DNA from: Hyposmocoma kahamanoa
Lineage: Eukaryota; Arthropoda; Insecta; Lepidoptera; Cosmopterigidae
Assembly: GCF_003589595.1 (NCBI RefSeq)
Contig: NW_020653772.1
Location: 849,762-913,761, forward strand
Reading direction: 5' to 3'
Length of the DNA: 64,000 bases
The translations under genes were made by a program, and so were the position numbers. Every line of letters starts with the position of its first letter. The first letter of the stretch is position 1. A model generated the notes under the pieces. It searched no databases. It saw only the letters and a program-made list of their open reading frames with translations, and was not told the DNA's origin. Below, one piece after another: positions 10,213 to 21,668 of the stretch.

Positions 10213-11004
10213 CAGATCAGTGTTGGATGCCAATTCGGGTCGACAACGATCTTCTAAAGTAGGAGTGCATGACCCTATGAATCTCGTCGATTATATATCG
10301 TTTATAACACTTTTGTTCCATTACTTTTTAAGAAACACAACAAAATTTACTAGAAATAAACTTTCAAGTTTTTCTTGTACTATCTGACACTTTTGAAATC
10401 TATATTTAATAAGAACTTTATTTATCTACATTTGCATAACAATTTAGGCTTAAATAACATCATCTATATCATCTATATTATAGCCTAGGTCGTTGTTAAT
10501 CAATTATTATTATCAAATACTATTTATTTTCCTTCTACAATCTATTATTATTAATATCTTACTTACTTTTAATATTTATTTGCTTTGCATGCCAAAAAAA
10601 TTTTGCATCTTCAATGATACAAGGAATCTCCAACCCGCATGAAAACAAAAAACATAGGGATCCATGCCGAGACTTTTAATAAACTAGTTATCAATATTAA
10701 ATTCAATCGTTCGTTGTAACATGCATCAATTGCTAGAAGCCGAAGCTAGATAAAATTATAAAAAAGTTTGATCACAAAATTCAATCTTTTTTTTTAAATT
10801 TCCGATTTTCGAAATCGGAACTCGTGAGATCTTCCGGCGGATGTGTGCCATCTATACAAGATGGCGGCCACCCTCGGTTTTATTTATTTTTTGTGTATGA
10901 CTGAACCACCTGGTACTACACCCTATGTTTATTCGAGATAAGAATAGTTTAGTATGATTTTGCAAGTTTTCTATAGTAAAATATAAACTACTGAAATATA
11001 ATTT
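10213..11004. other. Unannotated AT-rich intron DNA
   Basis: No coding or repeat structure recognised, except a motif at 10300-10390 shared with 5440-5525 (inverted) and the word AAGATGGCGGCC at 10859, which resembles a Pho/YY1 site. Confidence 0.5.
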
Positions 11005-11885
11005 TAGTTTGTATACTACCTCAAATGGCTCTGGTTCATTCGCATAATCGAGTATATAACCAGAAATAGAGACGAAATGTCATTTAATTTGTTTGAAAAC
11101 TATTCTGCCATATCATTACTGGGACAACTGCGCGTTCGAAACAATTGACGGGTGTCGTCAATGGGTTTCGTCAACTGTTTCACTTCAAATCGACCAGTTA
11201 ACTTGAGCTTTGCTATAATGGACGAAAATTACATATTTAATATTTAATAACCGATGAAATGTGATTCCGTTTGTTTTGTAATTAGATGTTTTGCTGTTTT
11301 TCCTACACCACCGAATAGAACAGCACGGCATTGTTAGAGACATTATCTAAATTACAATAAATACAGAATATTTTTTGGAATATACGGAGACATACACATA
11401 GGTCAGTAGTTGGCACTGTCTATACGTCAGTGCAAACGAGATTTGATATTTATAAGTGACGTATTACTGATGTGTTATCAGGAATGTATGGCCCTTATTT
11501 CGTCTCTATTTCCGGTTATATACTCGATGATTCGCATTAACAGCGACATTGTTGAATCAATCGCATAGGAAAAATTATTAATATAAAATTAAGGACATAC
11601 ACTGATTGCTGCACGGTGTGAAAACAAGAGTCCTAAAAATTTTCACGATACAAAAAAAAACACAAACTTACCTCGAAATTTGATAAGAAAACCGCTATAT
11701 TCAATAAGTATTTTACATATAACAATGTTTTTTTTTAATATCAACTGAGCTAAACAGAACACGTATACTATAAGATATACATTTTTCAAATTGCTTTAAT
11801 TTCGTTAGTAAAAAAATAAATACTGAAATAAAGCCAGTGTCTCTTAATTGGAAATCAGGACATAAAGAAAAACCATTTATCGAGT
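11005..11885 (+). repeat. TGGCTTTGGTTGAATCCGCA repeat, split by a MITE
   Basis: 11010-11045 and 11538-11885 together match the repeat at 17560-17895 (CTCAAATGGCT, AAACCGCTATATTCAATAAG, TTTAATTTCGTTAG, AATAAAGCCAGTGTC). Between them a TIR element has inserted. Confidence 0.8.
11046..11529. mobile_element. CATCGAGTATATAACC MITE (484 bp)
   Basis: Inverted ends AATCGAGTATATAACC..GAGACGAAAT and (inverse) CATCGAGTATATAACC..GAGACGAAAT, about 33 bp with two mismatches. Flanked by perfect 8-bp duplications ATTCGCAT. The empty site can be reconstructed from the sister repeat at 17560. No coding capacity. Confidence 0.85.
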
Positions 11886-11944
11886 TCTTAGGCATTATCA
11901 TATCTTTTCGAATCTATGTATATAACTAAACATAAATACCTGAT

Positions 11945-12100
11945 CTCTGTACTGTGATAACTAGAGAATTCTCTCCAGGACACTGCCCGGAACACCCAAA
12001 GCAGGAACCAATTTAGAAAAGTTCATTTCTCAAATTGGTCCTTCATGGAATCGAAGCCGGGACCTCCTGATCTAGCGCAACCGAGCTCGTCAACTAATAA
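11945..12100 (-). repeat. tRNA-derived SINE, family 4
   Basis: Minus strand: a GAGCTCGGTTGCG head, box B-like GGCTTCGATTCC, then ACCAATTTGAGAAATGAAC and AATTGGTTCCTGCTTTGGGTG. Shares order and motifs with 13205-13385. Confidence 0.65.
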
Positions 12101-13204
12101 AGTTTTTAAACGTGTACTGTCAATAATTTGCACTTTGTGCGTTTAACCACGTTATACATTTTTTGATTGTGTTTTTATAACCATATGCAATGCTTTTAAA
12201 GCGTTGTTTTTAAATATGAAACATTTGGATTACTTTCAAAAAACGAATACGGAAAGTTTGTCATTTATGGACCATGCAATTACTTCTCGGCCAAGGCCTG
12301 CAAATTAAGCATGAATAGTACATTGTGTTAAGGGCGGGTAAAATTACTAACGAGAGTTTGTTAAAAGCCCGAAGTCGAAGCCTGACATTAATGACTCGAG
12401 GCTTGTAATGAATGTAATAAAAAACTCGTGAGTATAACTTAGAACATTGCGGTCGACTTTACCAACATGTCATGACACTGTTTACGAACAAGTGTGAGGA
12501 AAATCTTTTAAAAACTTTTAAATCTATCTACTTATAATGAACTATGTAGACAGGCAAAAGAAAAACTCACACATCTAACTGCTCACTGTTCCTAATTGCG
12601 AGAATTAAAAATCGCTACCTACAACCTACTTTACTTTAAAAAAAAACAACAAAAAGACGGCAAAATAAACTTAACTCATTTGATATTCTAGACTTTAGAT
12701 TATTATTAATGTGCCTGGAAAAACTATAACATTTTCTGTTAGGAATTGTTCCAACATGTCAAATATTATTTTTAATTATATTTTTTTAAATTTTTCTCTT
12801 TATATACTTTAGATGCATCTTCTTCTCTTTAGTATTTCATTATTTCCTTATATTGTTTGAGATAAGCACTACATGTACCTCGGCAGGGACGGGGATTGCT
12901 TGACTCGTATTAATAAAAGGCTTCTCTGCTATCCCTTACTTCCCGGCCTCTGCAATAAGGTACTATGCTACACCCAAATCGTTACTTAATACTTTAAAAA
13001 TGTCTAAATATTTACGAAACCCTAAACTAAATTTAGAGTAAAACTGGACACGTGTTCAGCATTAATTTTAACACTAAAGTTAGCTGAAACCAATTTGCTT
13101 GTAACTCAGTTATTTTTACACCCTTATAGTAAAATTAGAGGGGTTGTGCAGAGGGTTGTAAGCATCCGATTCACATTCCCTTTCAATCATTATTTTAAAC
13201 AGCT
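12101..13204. other. Unannotated AT-rich intron DNA
   Basis: No genes or clear repeats seen. Confidence 0.5.
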
Positions 13205-13385
13205 AAGGGATGTGACGAACTCGGTGATTTAGAGGTTAGCCCTGTGGGTGTTAAAAGGACCTCCATCCCTAGTTCGATCCCGGTGGAACCAATTTCGGGA
13301 TATGAACTTGTTTAAATTGGTTCTGATTTGGGCTGCTCCGGTACTTTAAATATAGGAAATTCTCAAGTTTAAGACCAGGATTATT
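13205..13385 (+). repeat. tRNA-derived SINE, family 4
   Basis: Head CTCGGTGATTTAGAGGTTAG (box A), AGTTCGATCCC (box B), then GGTGGAACCAATTTCGGG and AATTGGTTCTGATTTGGGCT. Pol III-type SINE copy. Confidence 0.7.
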
Positions 13386-14120
13386 TATTTCTTAGGGGGG
13401 ATTTGTGCTCGTAACAACACTGTAGGACAGTAAAAATTATAAGTCCTAGAAATGTGAAAATTTGAGGGTATAATTACTTTTGTTTAGTGTAGGAGTACTA
13501 AAAACGGATTTTTCGAAATTCAACCCCTAAGAAGGTGAAAAAGGGTAAAAATGTTTGTATGACCAATCGTATTCCTTGAACTTACAAAGATGAAACTTAA
13601 TACAAATATTCTATAATGCACATGAGAACATAATGACATGACATTTTTTCAAAACTACCCCTAATTAGCATTAAATGAGGTATAAAAATTTGTATGAGAA
13701 CTTTCTAATGCGTTTTGTTTATGTACTTCAAATATAAAATAAATAAACACGTGTTCGTCCCGTCATAAAAAAAACAGCTAATATATGTCATATCCTTTTC
13801 CCATCGGGGTAGGCAGAGAACGAACGAGTGTTATTCTCATTGTTGCACATTGAAAATTCAAAGGATCTAATGCTTACTGATATAGATAATATTAAAGACG
13901 AATCAATCAGAGCCGCGTTGGCAAACAAGTGTTACTACAAACTAATTTAAGTCTAGAATCTAGACTAGAATTGACGTCATGGGCTATACTTAGTGAGGGA
14001 TTGCTCTAGGAAGCCGTGACGTTACACGTGACATTTTCGAATGCGTCTGCGCTTCTAAGAACGGTACGCAATTGCGAGGTTTGTTTTTTTATGTTACCAA
14101 TTAGTTATGTTGTTCCTGGT
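13386..14120. other. AT-rich intron with faint repeat traces
   Basis: 13440-13740 has GGTGAAAAAGGGTAAAAATG, reminiscent of the Helitron-like repeats at 26985 and 29805. 13790-13850 has CCCATCGGGGTAGGCAGAGA, a word I associate with lepidopteran repeats. No gene seen. Confidence 0.35.
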
Positions 14121-14124
14121 TGGA

Positions 14125-14360
14125 AATAACACAGGTTGGAAATAAGTGTTGGATGAGATCTCGGTTTGATTCCCGATAGGATCAATTTGGGGAATAAATA
14201 CTTAATAATAAATTAATTAACAGACAAAACCCATAAATATTTAGGCAACATCACATATACATTGCTCTGATTCCAAAGTAAGTAGCTAAAGCACTTGTGT
14301 CATGGAAATCGGAAACAACGACGGTACCACAAACACCCAGATGCGAGACAATATAGAAAA
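14125..14360. repeat. SINE fragments: tRNA-like head, then family 3 body
   Basis: 14150-14195 has a box B-like GGTTTGATTCCCG. 14205-14360 (minus orientation) has CAACATCACA, TGCTCTGATTCCAAAG, ATGGAAATCGGAAACAACGA and GACAATATAGAAAAGG, shared with 42210-42432 and 58885-59055. Confidence 0.65.
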
Positions 14361-14469
14361 GGTATTTTTGAGAGAAGAAATAAATTTCTCGCAGATGGCG
14401 CTACGGTAAAAAAGTCGTTAAATATAAAAAACAAAGATCTGAAATAAGCAATGGAAAAATTCGTGATGT

Positions 14470-14882
14470 CCGTTCAGTGGCTTAATTGGCATAGCGTCTG
14501 ACACGGTTTGCTAGGAGACGTTGGTTCGAATCCAGCCGGATGGAAGTGATTTTTTTCTAAGTGTTCGATCTTTTTTTAATAATCATAACAAACTACTGGA
14601 GTAAGTCAAAGTATATAAGTAAAAATAAGTAGTAATATAAGTAAAAAAAAAATGAAGTTCAACTGCCTCTGTGCCCGAACGGGTTCGATTCCCGGTCGGG
14701 AGAAATAATTGTATGGCCTACATTTATTTCTCTCGTGAGTTTGGGTGTAATTTGTGGTTGTCTGTGTCCATGGCATCCGCGATACAGGGTTTCGCTAGTG
14801 CCCGGATATGAGTGTGTGCGGGATAATTTCACAAAAAGTAATTGAATATCACGGTCGTGAAACTGACATTCAATAAAACTTC
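14470..14882 (+). repeat. tRNA-derived SINE, family 2, split by a family 1 SINE
   Basis: Head GTGGCTTAATTGGCATAGCG (box A) and GTTGGTTCGAATCCAGCC (box B), body GTGTTCGATC..CATAACAAACTACTGGAG ending at 14604. The 3' end resumes at 14823 (TAATTTCACAAAAAGTAATT..GACATTCAATAAAACTT). The split is caused by the insertion at 14605-14822. Confidence 0.8.
14655..14822 (+). repeat. tRNA-derived SINE, family 1, nested
   Basis: AACTGCCTCTGTGCCCGAAC, GGTTCGATTCCCGG, GAGAAATAATTGTATGGCC, TTTCTCTCGTGAGTTTGGG. Part of the tRNA region between the two boxes is deleted. It lies inside the family 2 SINE and is therefore younger. Confidence 0.8.
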
Positions 14883-15389
14883 ATTAGAAAGACAAATTAT
14901 TATAAGTGCAATATAATCGCAATCGAATTATAAAGACCATCCAACAGCAATGACCAAGGGTCGTACCACCACGTTTATCTCCAGTAAACTTAATATAAAT
15001 TTATGATTTTTTAAACTCGACTGTAGCAGGTCTAGTCGACTGTATCATTTTTTGTTTTACACCACGTCATACATGGTTTGTTTCATATACCACTGAGCAC
15101 CCCGGCCGTTAATATTCGAAAAAGGAACCTTGGATGCGCACGAGCAGCGAACCGCATCTCCTGAGCTCTGATTGGTCATGTATGCACGGTAAAGGATTCT
15201 GTAATTAGTAGTTTTTTATTGGTATGTTATAATTGTTTTATAGATAGATACAAATATGTTTTTTTTTAATACCAAGACCTGACACCTGTTCATAGCGTTC
15301 ATATTGCAGTGAGCACTGAAAATCATACTCAAGTCCTTGCCATTAGGGTCGTATTTCCAGTGCTTGAAATCATACTCAAGTGGAATACG

Positions 15390-15625
15390 ACCCTCAGAAC
15401 TTTAAATCACAAAGATCTAAGGGGTACTGCCACTGCGCTCCACACCTTCGACGCTTGAAAGGCAAAATGGGATAAGCGACACTTTTGGTCATACTGAGTA
15501 ATATATACCGTTGGAAATCAGAAAAATTAGCTGAATTGGTCGCCTTAATTTCACCAGCACCAACAAAACCAGTACGCAGGTGTCAGTACTTCCCTGGACG
15601 AACTCTTTTACAAGCTCTACTACAT
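15390..15625 (-). repeat. SINE-like repeat (GCAGTAATG family), rearranged
   Basis: AAATCACAAAGATCTAAGGG, GTACTGCCACTGCGC and TTCACCAGCACC are present, as is CAGTACTTCCCTGGACGAAC at the far end. The middle part is replaced by other sequence. Confidence 0.6.
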
Positions 15626-15724
15626 TCAAATCAGTGAGCGCGAAACCTATGGACATTTAGATTATATTTTAGACATATTTTTAATTCTAACGCCGTGGAA
15701 CATTTCAGAACGTTGCAACAAGTT

Positions 15725-15835
15725 GAAGGCCTGTAGTTTTACCAGCACGATAACCCTTCAAAAGCGGAACACAGTAATGTAAGCATTGCTGCTTGTCGGC
15801 AAAAATAGGTATGGCGGTAGTACTTCTCTGGACGA
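15725..15835 (-). repeat. SINE-like repeat (GCAGTAATG family), 5' half
   Basis: CCTGTAGTTTTACCAGCAC, CCCTTCAAAAGCGGAACACAG, TAATGTAAGCATTGCTGC, GTACTTCTCTGGACGAACC. Confidence 0.75.
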
Positions 15836-16794
15836 ACCCGTATGTTGCGTTTTAACAGCCGTTAGAGCTTAAAAGTCTATACTGAATTAAAGTTTTTCCC
15901 GTGCTAATACGGTTCATTTTGCTTCCGGTCGAGTGGTACGGACACGGGCCCTAATTCAGAATTATTTTTTTTACAAAGCGATATTAAAGCCATTTGAAAA
16001 ATGTATATCGTATACTATACGTGTTCTATTTAGGTTAGTTAATATAAAAAAAAACCATTGGTATGTAAAGTAACTATAGAATACAGCGGTTTTCTTGTAA
16101 AATTTCGAAGTAAATTTGTTGTGAACTGTAATGTGCCTCAAACCACAAACCAGATTATAGCTATTTAATTGTTATTTAAATGATATTACTAAAAACCGAA
16201 GATTCTAGAAAATGGTGCAGTTTGTGATGCAATGACTAGATTCCTTGTTAATTGTTAATTGATGACTTTCTAATATATTTTATTTGTATAAAAACCCTAG
16301 TTGGCATACGGAAAGCAGTCATTCAGATTTGGGCATTCCTCGAGCATTCAACATTGTATTATAGAAATACATTACTGTCGCGAAATACAATAATTTGTTT
16401 TTCTCGTCTGCGACCCATTACAGAACGTTTTTAGGAATCGTGTTTTCACACCGTATAGTAATCAGTGTATATCCTCAATTTTACTATATATTTTTTTCCA
16501 AAGCGATAGATTCAACACTTTCACTGCTATGCAGAATCAACCACAGCGATTTAAGATAGTATAGACTCTTAAACTGCTGACGAAAACATATACCGTGCAC
16601 CGTACGCGTTCACGCCCTATCGCGGGCCATCTCTTTGTTATTATTACGAAAATGCACTTCCTCTGTTATAGTTCAGATTTAGAAAATGTGATGAAATTAA
16701 CTGGGTTTACCAAATAGTTCATACCACTGATATAATAAAACACGCGTGCTTATACGTCGAAAATGGTTTTACAACATATAATCTCAGTACAGAG

Positions 16795-17220
16795 TACTAA
16801 AAACCGACCTCAAAAGTGGAATTACGTCTATTTGCTAAGTTTTAATGAAATATCCTTAAATTCGCCACTTGACACTGGAGATAATAAAAATCGGTTCTCA
16901 CTACTCGAAGTATATTGAGACAAAAACGCCTTGAATTCGATAATTAGCAAAATCAACCAATAAAATAATTGCACCTTAAGTAAAATTGAGGCGCTATTTA
17001 TAAAAATGAATGTTCATGCGTGATCAGCCACCCGAAAAGGCGAATGATTTTGAAAGAAAATATTCTTCAAAATGAAATGGGACCACTATGGAGGTACCCT
17101 CTTTCCAACAAAAAAAGAATCATGAAAATCGGTTCACAAATATCGAAGTTATCGCGTAACATACATATAAACAGTCGAATTGAGAACCTCCTCCTTTATT
17201 TGAAGTCGGTTAAAAATTAA
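16795..17220 (+). repeat. GAAGTCGGTTAAAAA family repeat
   Basis: CAGTACAGAGTACTAAAAACCG, AAATCGGTTCTCACTACTC, TTCATGCGTGATCAGCCACC, ATGAAAATCGGTTCACAAAT and GAGAACCTCCTCC..GAAGTCGGTTAAAAA in order. One of the longer copies in the window. Confidence 0.8.
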
Positions 17221-17430
17221 CAAGTAGTAGCTGTGAATCTTCATGCGTGAACAGCCACCATTAGAGGCGGATGATTTTCTTCAAAATGAAATGGAAGTAT
17301 CCCCTTTCCAACAAAAAAGGAATCATGAAAATCGGTTCACAAATACCGGAGTTATCGCGTAACATGCATACAAAAAAAAACTTACAGTCGAATTGAGAAC
17401 CTCCTCCTTTTTTGAAGTCGATTAAAAAGT
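17221..17430 (+). repeat. GAAGTCGGTTAAAAA family repeat, 3' part
   Basis: Starts TTAACAAGTAGTAGCTGTGA, directly after the previous copy, and repeats CATGCGTGAACAGCCACC through GAAGTCGATTAAAAA. The pair forms a head-to-tail partial duplication. Confidence 0.8.
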
Positions 17431-18084
17431 CTAAAAAATAATTATGGTTACGACAAACACCTCCTGTGTCATAACTAACGCATTCGAATTTCGGCAACTT
17501 TTGAGATAGTGGCATAAAGTTTTATAGTCACCTAAAAAAATTACAATTACGTTGATTTTGCTTAAGAGTCTGTACAATCTCAAATGGCTTTGGTTGAATC
17601 CGCATAGCAGTGAAAGTGTTGAATCTATCATTTTGGAAAAAAATATATAGTAAAATTGAGGATATATACTTATTACTATACGGTTTGAAAACACGATTCC
17701 TAATAATGTTCACAACAAACTTACTTCGAAATTTTACAAGAAAACCGCTGTATTCAATGGGTACCTTACGTATACCAATTTTTTTTTAATTTCAACTGAA
17801 TTAAATATAACACATATAGTATACGATATACATTTTCCATATGGTTTTAATTTCGTTTGTAAAAAAATAAATTCTGGAATAAAGCCAGTGTCCCAGCCGG
17901 TCGACCCAATGTGAACCGTATTAGTACGGGAAAAATTTTAATTTGAGCTGGAGTTTCGACTCTTAACAATAAAACGGAAACTAAGATTTAAAAAAAAACC
18001 GATTATAGGGAGTTGTAGGTCTGGTTTCGCTGATGGATAAAATTTCGATAGGTTAGTTTTTGTTTGAATTTATTTGTGGCAACA

Positions 18085-18230
18085 GTTTTTTTTTATAACA
18101 TCAAGTGACGGGACGAACAACTCGTGCGCCTGATGGTAAGCTACACGCCTGTCCATAACAGTTACAGTGTCACTCTGATCTGAAGGGCACTACCACTGCG
18201 CCTGTAATTTTACCAGCAGTCACACATGAA
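18085..18230 (-). repeat. SINE-like repeat (GCAGTAATG family), 3' half
   Basis: TATAACATCAAGTGACGGGA, GGTAAGCTACACGCCTGTCC, CACTACCACTGCGCCTGTAA. The 5' half is missing. Confidence 0.75.
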
Positions 18231-18234
18231 ATAG

Positions 18235-18400
18235 TATTTATTTACATATCTCACTGCTATAACAAGTGTTGCAACTCAAAATTTGAATATTTACGCGTCA
18301 GTACAAATATTGTAAGAAACAAAAGATATCTGCTTAACTCTAAATAAGACTAACTTTTTGTGAGCTAGTTTTGGACAAAACAATCCTTACTCAAAAATAT
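18235..18400 (-). repeat. TTTGTCTCATTTTGAG repeat
   Basis: AATATTGTAAGAAACAAAAG..CTGCTTAACTC and ACAAAACAATCCTTACTCAA, the inverse of 57580-57680 and 9160-9240. Confidence 0.6.
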
Positions 18401-18447
18401 GAAATTATTTTTGCCGTTCTCTTTTAAATATAGTAGTAATCTATAGT

Positions 18448-18635
18448 AACGCACACACTCAACATAGCCCGCACTAGGGAAACCCTGTGTAGCGGGTGCC
18501 ATGGACACACTACAAATTACATCTAAACTCACGAGAGAAATAAATGTACGCCATACAAATATTTCTCCCGGCCCGGGCATCGTGTCTGAAACCTCTGCGT
18601 GGCATGGTAACCTTTCGCCACGAAGGCAGTTGAAA
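18448..18635 (-). repeat. tRNA-derived SINE, family 1
   Basis: Minus copy: CACACTCAACATAGCCCGCA, GGGTGCCATGGACACAC, CTCACGAGAGAAATAAATG, ending in a degraded tRNA head (GGCATGGTAACC). Box B is damaged. Confidence 0.8.
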
Positions 18636-18654
18636 ACATATTTGGCAAGTAGGA

Positions 18655-18785
18655 AATACCAGGGTTCGAATCCGGCTGGATCGTTTGATCTTTGTATTAA
18701 TGATTATAACAAACTAGCGGAGTAATTTCACAAGAAATAATTGAATATCACGATGGTCAAACATCCTGACATTCAATAAAACACT
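18655..18785 (+). repeat. tRNA-derived SINE, family 2, 3' part
   Basis: AGGGTTCGAATCCGGCTGG (box B), GATCTTTGTATTAATGATTA, CAAACTAGCGGAGTAATTTC, GACATTCAATAAAACACTT. Confidence 0.75.
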
Positions 18786-18809
18786 TAAGTAGCAAATTTT
18801 TGGGATATA

Positions 18810-18950
18810 TATATGCCTGTAATTCATTAACACCCTTACTTTCAAATGCGAAACGCAGTAATGCTTACATTTTTGCTTAACAGCAGAAATAAGTAAAGTA
18901 GCACTGCTTCCCTGGAGGAACCCTTTTACAAGCTCTAGTTCTCACTATAC
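18810..18950 (-). repeat. SINE-like repeat (GCAGTAATG family), 5' half
   Basis: CCTGTAATTCATTAACACCC, AAACGCAGTAATGCTTACAT, CAGCAGAAATAAGTAAAG, CTTCCCTGGAGGAACCCTTT, CAAGCTCTAG. Confidence 0.75.
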
Positions 18951-19427
18951 ATTTATGTCTTCATAACAATTAAGGCTTCAAGCTTTCTCCTTGAAGAACA
19001 CCCAAACAATCATTACATTTTTTGAAGCAACAACAGCTTTGTCTTGTAAATAACACATGTATAACTATCTCTTTCACACGTTACATAAAACTACACCTTC
19101 TCTTTCATCCTTTTTCACGGCCAGCAGTTTTCTAGTTCGTCACGCTTCTAGAATAATTTAACTACTCGGATACATGTTCCTCCACCACAGTTACATATTA
19201 CAAGGTATTGCAGTGAAAACTTATTACAATGTTTTGATAGACTCGTGTCTCGTAGTGGGATGTACGTGATGTGCCACGTAAGGAGGAAACGTTGGTTTGT
19301 TTTTCTTTATATTGAATCTTTGTGGCCTTAAATAATGTGTATTGAATTGCAACTGCTATGGACGACTAGTTCGTCCAGTCACTTAGTACCATAGACAAAC
19401 GTCCTGTCACATTTAGTAATAATTATA

Positions 19428-19630
19428 AGGCGCACACACTCGTAGCCCCGCACTTGGGAAACCCTGTATCGCGGGTGCCATGGACACACACATAGACAAC
19501 TACAAATTACACCCAAACTCACGAGAGAAATAAATGTAGGCCATACAAATATTTCTCCTGGCACGGGAATCGAACCCGGGACCACTTGCGTGGCAGTCCA
19601 GCATGGTAACCGTTTGGCCACGGAGCAGAC
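19428..19630 (-). repeat. tRNA-derived SINE, family 1, near full length
   Basis: CACACACTCGTAGCCCCGCA through GGCACGGGAATCGAACCCGG (box B inverse) to CGTTTGGCCACGGAGCAG (box A inverse). One of the best-kept copies. Confidence 0.85.
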
Positions 19631-20050
19631 AGAGAAGTGACAATAAAGAACAACAACAAGTAACAGGGAATCCCGCTCTTGTACAATGCGGTCAAGACGC
19701 GACCCTTTTAAGTTTTCAAAACTAGGCCACCCCTCGCCCTGACAGATGTGTTTAATATGAAAATATCTCAAGGGATGAACAGGGTAATGTAATGCTATTC
19801 ATCCTGCCAATGTTGGGGGTGGATGAGCATCTATTCTTCTATTATTAACTGTCGCCCCTCGATGACGTGTAGAAAGTCTCGAGTTGAAAATTTATTTCAA
19901 AAATGTCATTTACGTATTTCTTACAACCGCAACGGTATGTCTTCTAGGGAATTTTTTTTATTAGAAGTACAATTTAGGGTTATTCAAAGCTATAATTTGT
20001 TTTCAAGCAATTCTGTTAATTATTTTTAAACCACTGTCCGGTGTAATTCT
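19631..20050. other. Unannotated intron DNA
   Basis: No gene or repeat recognised. Confidence 0.45.
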
Positions 20051-20054
20051 ATTC

Positions 20055-20200
20055 AGACACCATTGAGATACTATTCCAATTATGATATTTGCTATTCTGT
20101 TAAAATCTAGTTGCAATGGCAATTGTGTAATGGTTGAGTCTCAGTGGAACGTCAGTGATGGCATATTGATACACTCAATTACTATCGATGTTGCCTACTA
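20055..20200 (+). repeat. CTAAAATCTAGTTGCAATGG repeat
   Basis: ACACCATTGAGATACTATTC, AAAATCTAGTTGCAATGGCA and TTGAGTCTCAGTGGAACG are shared with 55915-56030 (plus) and 41030-41140 (minus). Class unknown. Confidence 0.55.
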
Positions 20201-21585
20201 CGCCTACCATGGAAATTAGTAAGAATATCCAAATTTTTATCTCGTTTAATTTTTCGTTGCGATTTACTGTTTGACGGTAGTAAAAGGTAAGTCAGTGCCA
20301 GTGCCTCCACAGACGAACTCTTTCACAAGGAGCTCTAGTGCTTATAATATCTGCGCATAAAGTCCGTCTGGTAAATACATTATAAGAACAAAACATTGTC
20401 ATTGTTATAGATTCTATGAAAGAAACCGCAATATCCTTCATATAAGAGGAATGCTGTCAATGGGTTTACGTCATGGGATGATGTCATATGACATTGTTTG
20501 TCTTAATTGACGCAGTGTTTATTGCTGCATTAAATTCCATCTTTCCTGTATCCTGAAACTGTATATTGCTTCTCAAGGCACTGGTTTTTTGTCTAATTCT
20601 TTCCCCTGCAGGCAGTCTTCTCGCTTTATGTAAAATGCAAGCGTCTCTTTGGTAATCTTCAAGATTAAAACTTGCATGACGTTGTAGTGACGTTGAGTTT
20701 ATGAAATAAAAAAATACGATTTTCATGTTAAACGCAACTTTGGCGCCATTTATTCCGCCATCTTACAATTTTATGAGCGTCATTTTGTAATCGTCGCGGT
20801 CGTATCTTAAGTGCCGAATCTAATATTTTAATTGACTGAAGACTGAATTGTTAGAGTTAAAAAAAAACTATTTCTTTTAAATCGACCGTGAATTCAATAA
20901 GTCATGGTAATGCTTCGGTCGTTCAACTTACTTAACTATTAAGTTAGCGTTAGCTTGAAGTGACCTTCAAGTTTTTGAACCGTAGTGACACATCATAGAC
21001 TTTTCTTCTTTTTTCCGGGAATCTAAATATTTAACGCATATGTATATCTATCTTTATTTCCTACGGTGTTGCATATGTTCATTATATTAAGCATTTATTG
21101 ACTTAACAGTTTTATTTATTGACATAGTCAATATTATTTATCATGTTACTTTTTTTTTTTTAAAGACGTCGAAATAAATACAGCTAAAATTGTCTTTAAA
21201 CCGCTTCATAGAGGGGGGAATGTAACAGCATTGAACTTGAATTGTAATGAATTCTTGAACGCGGGGGAGAATTGTAGCGCAAACACCGCACATGGCAAAG
21301 ACCCACGGGGATTCGGCCAGTTCTTTTGTTTATTAATACCCAAGTTGGGACACATGGCGTGCACTATTTTTGAGAAGCTAGTTTGTTTATGTATTGTCTA
21401 GGCAATTTTCTTTTGTATTTTTTATCAATCAGGCTTGAGAACAATGAATGTAAATAATATACATTTTGGAACAAAACATCACTGTATTTTTGTAAGTATA
21501 AAAAGGTTATCGACTAAAGTTAAAGATAAACTGTTTTGCCTTTTTTCTTACAAATTGTGAATACTTTTGTTATGATACTACCATA
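20201..21585. other. Unannotated AT-rich intron DNA
   Basis: No gene found. 20290-20340 has a degraded word of the SINE-like family (AGTGCCTCCACAGACGAACTC). CCGCCATCTTAC near 20753 is a Pho/YY1-like word. Confidence 0.45.
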
Positions 21586-21587
21586 GC

Positions 21588-21668
21588 AGTTGCAGTGCCA
21601 TTCGGGGCTTTAGATCGCAAAGATCTCAGGGGCACTGCCACTGCGCCCTTCGCCCTGAGACATAATCA
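21588..21668 (-). repeat. SINE-like repeat (GCAGTAATG family), fragment
   Basis: CAGTTGCAGTGCCATTCGG, AGATCGCAAAGATCTCAGGG, CACTGCCACTGCGCCC, CCTGAGACATAA. Confidence 0.7.

Larger units (their letters stand above)
15885..17950. repeat. Large inverted repeat with a 1-kb loop
   Basis: The left arm (15885-16565) and right arm (17560-17950) are inverse copies of one repeat: TTTTTCCCGTRCTAATACGG, ATGTATATCGTATACTATA, GAATACAGCGGTTTTCTTG, TTTCACTGCTATGC. The left arm has about 300 bp extra (16127-16425). The loop contains two copies of the GAAGTCGG family. Confidence 0.8.
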
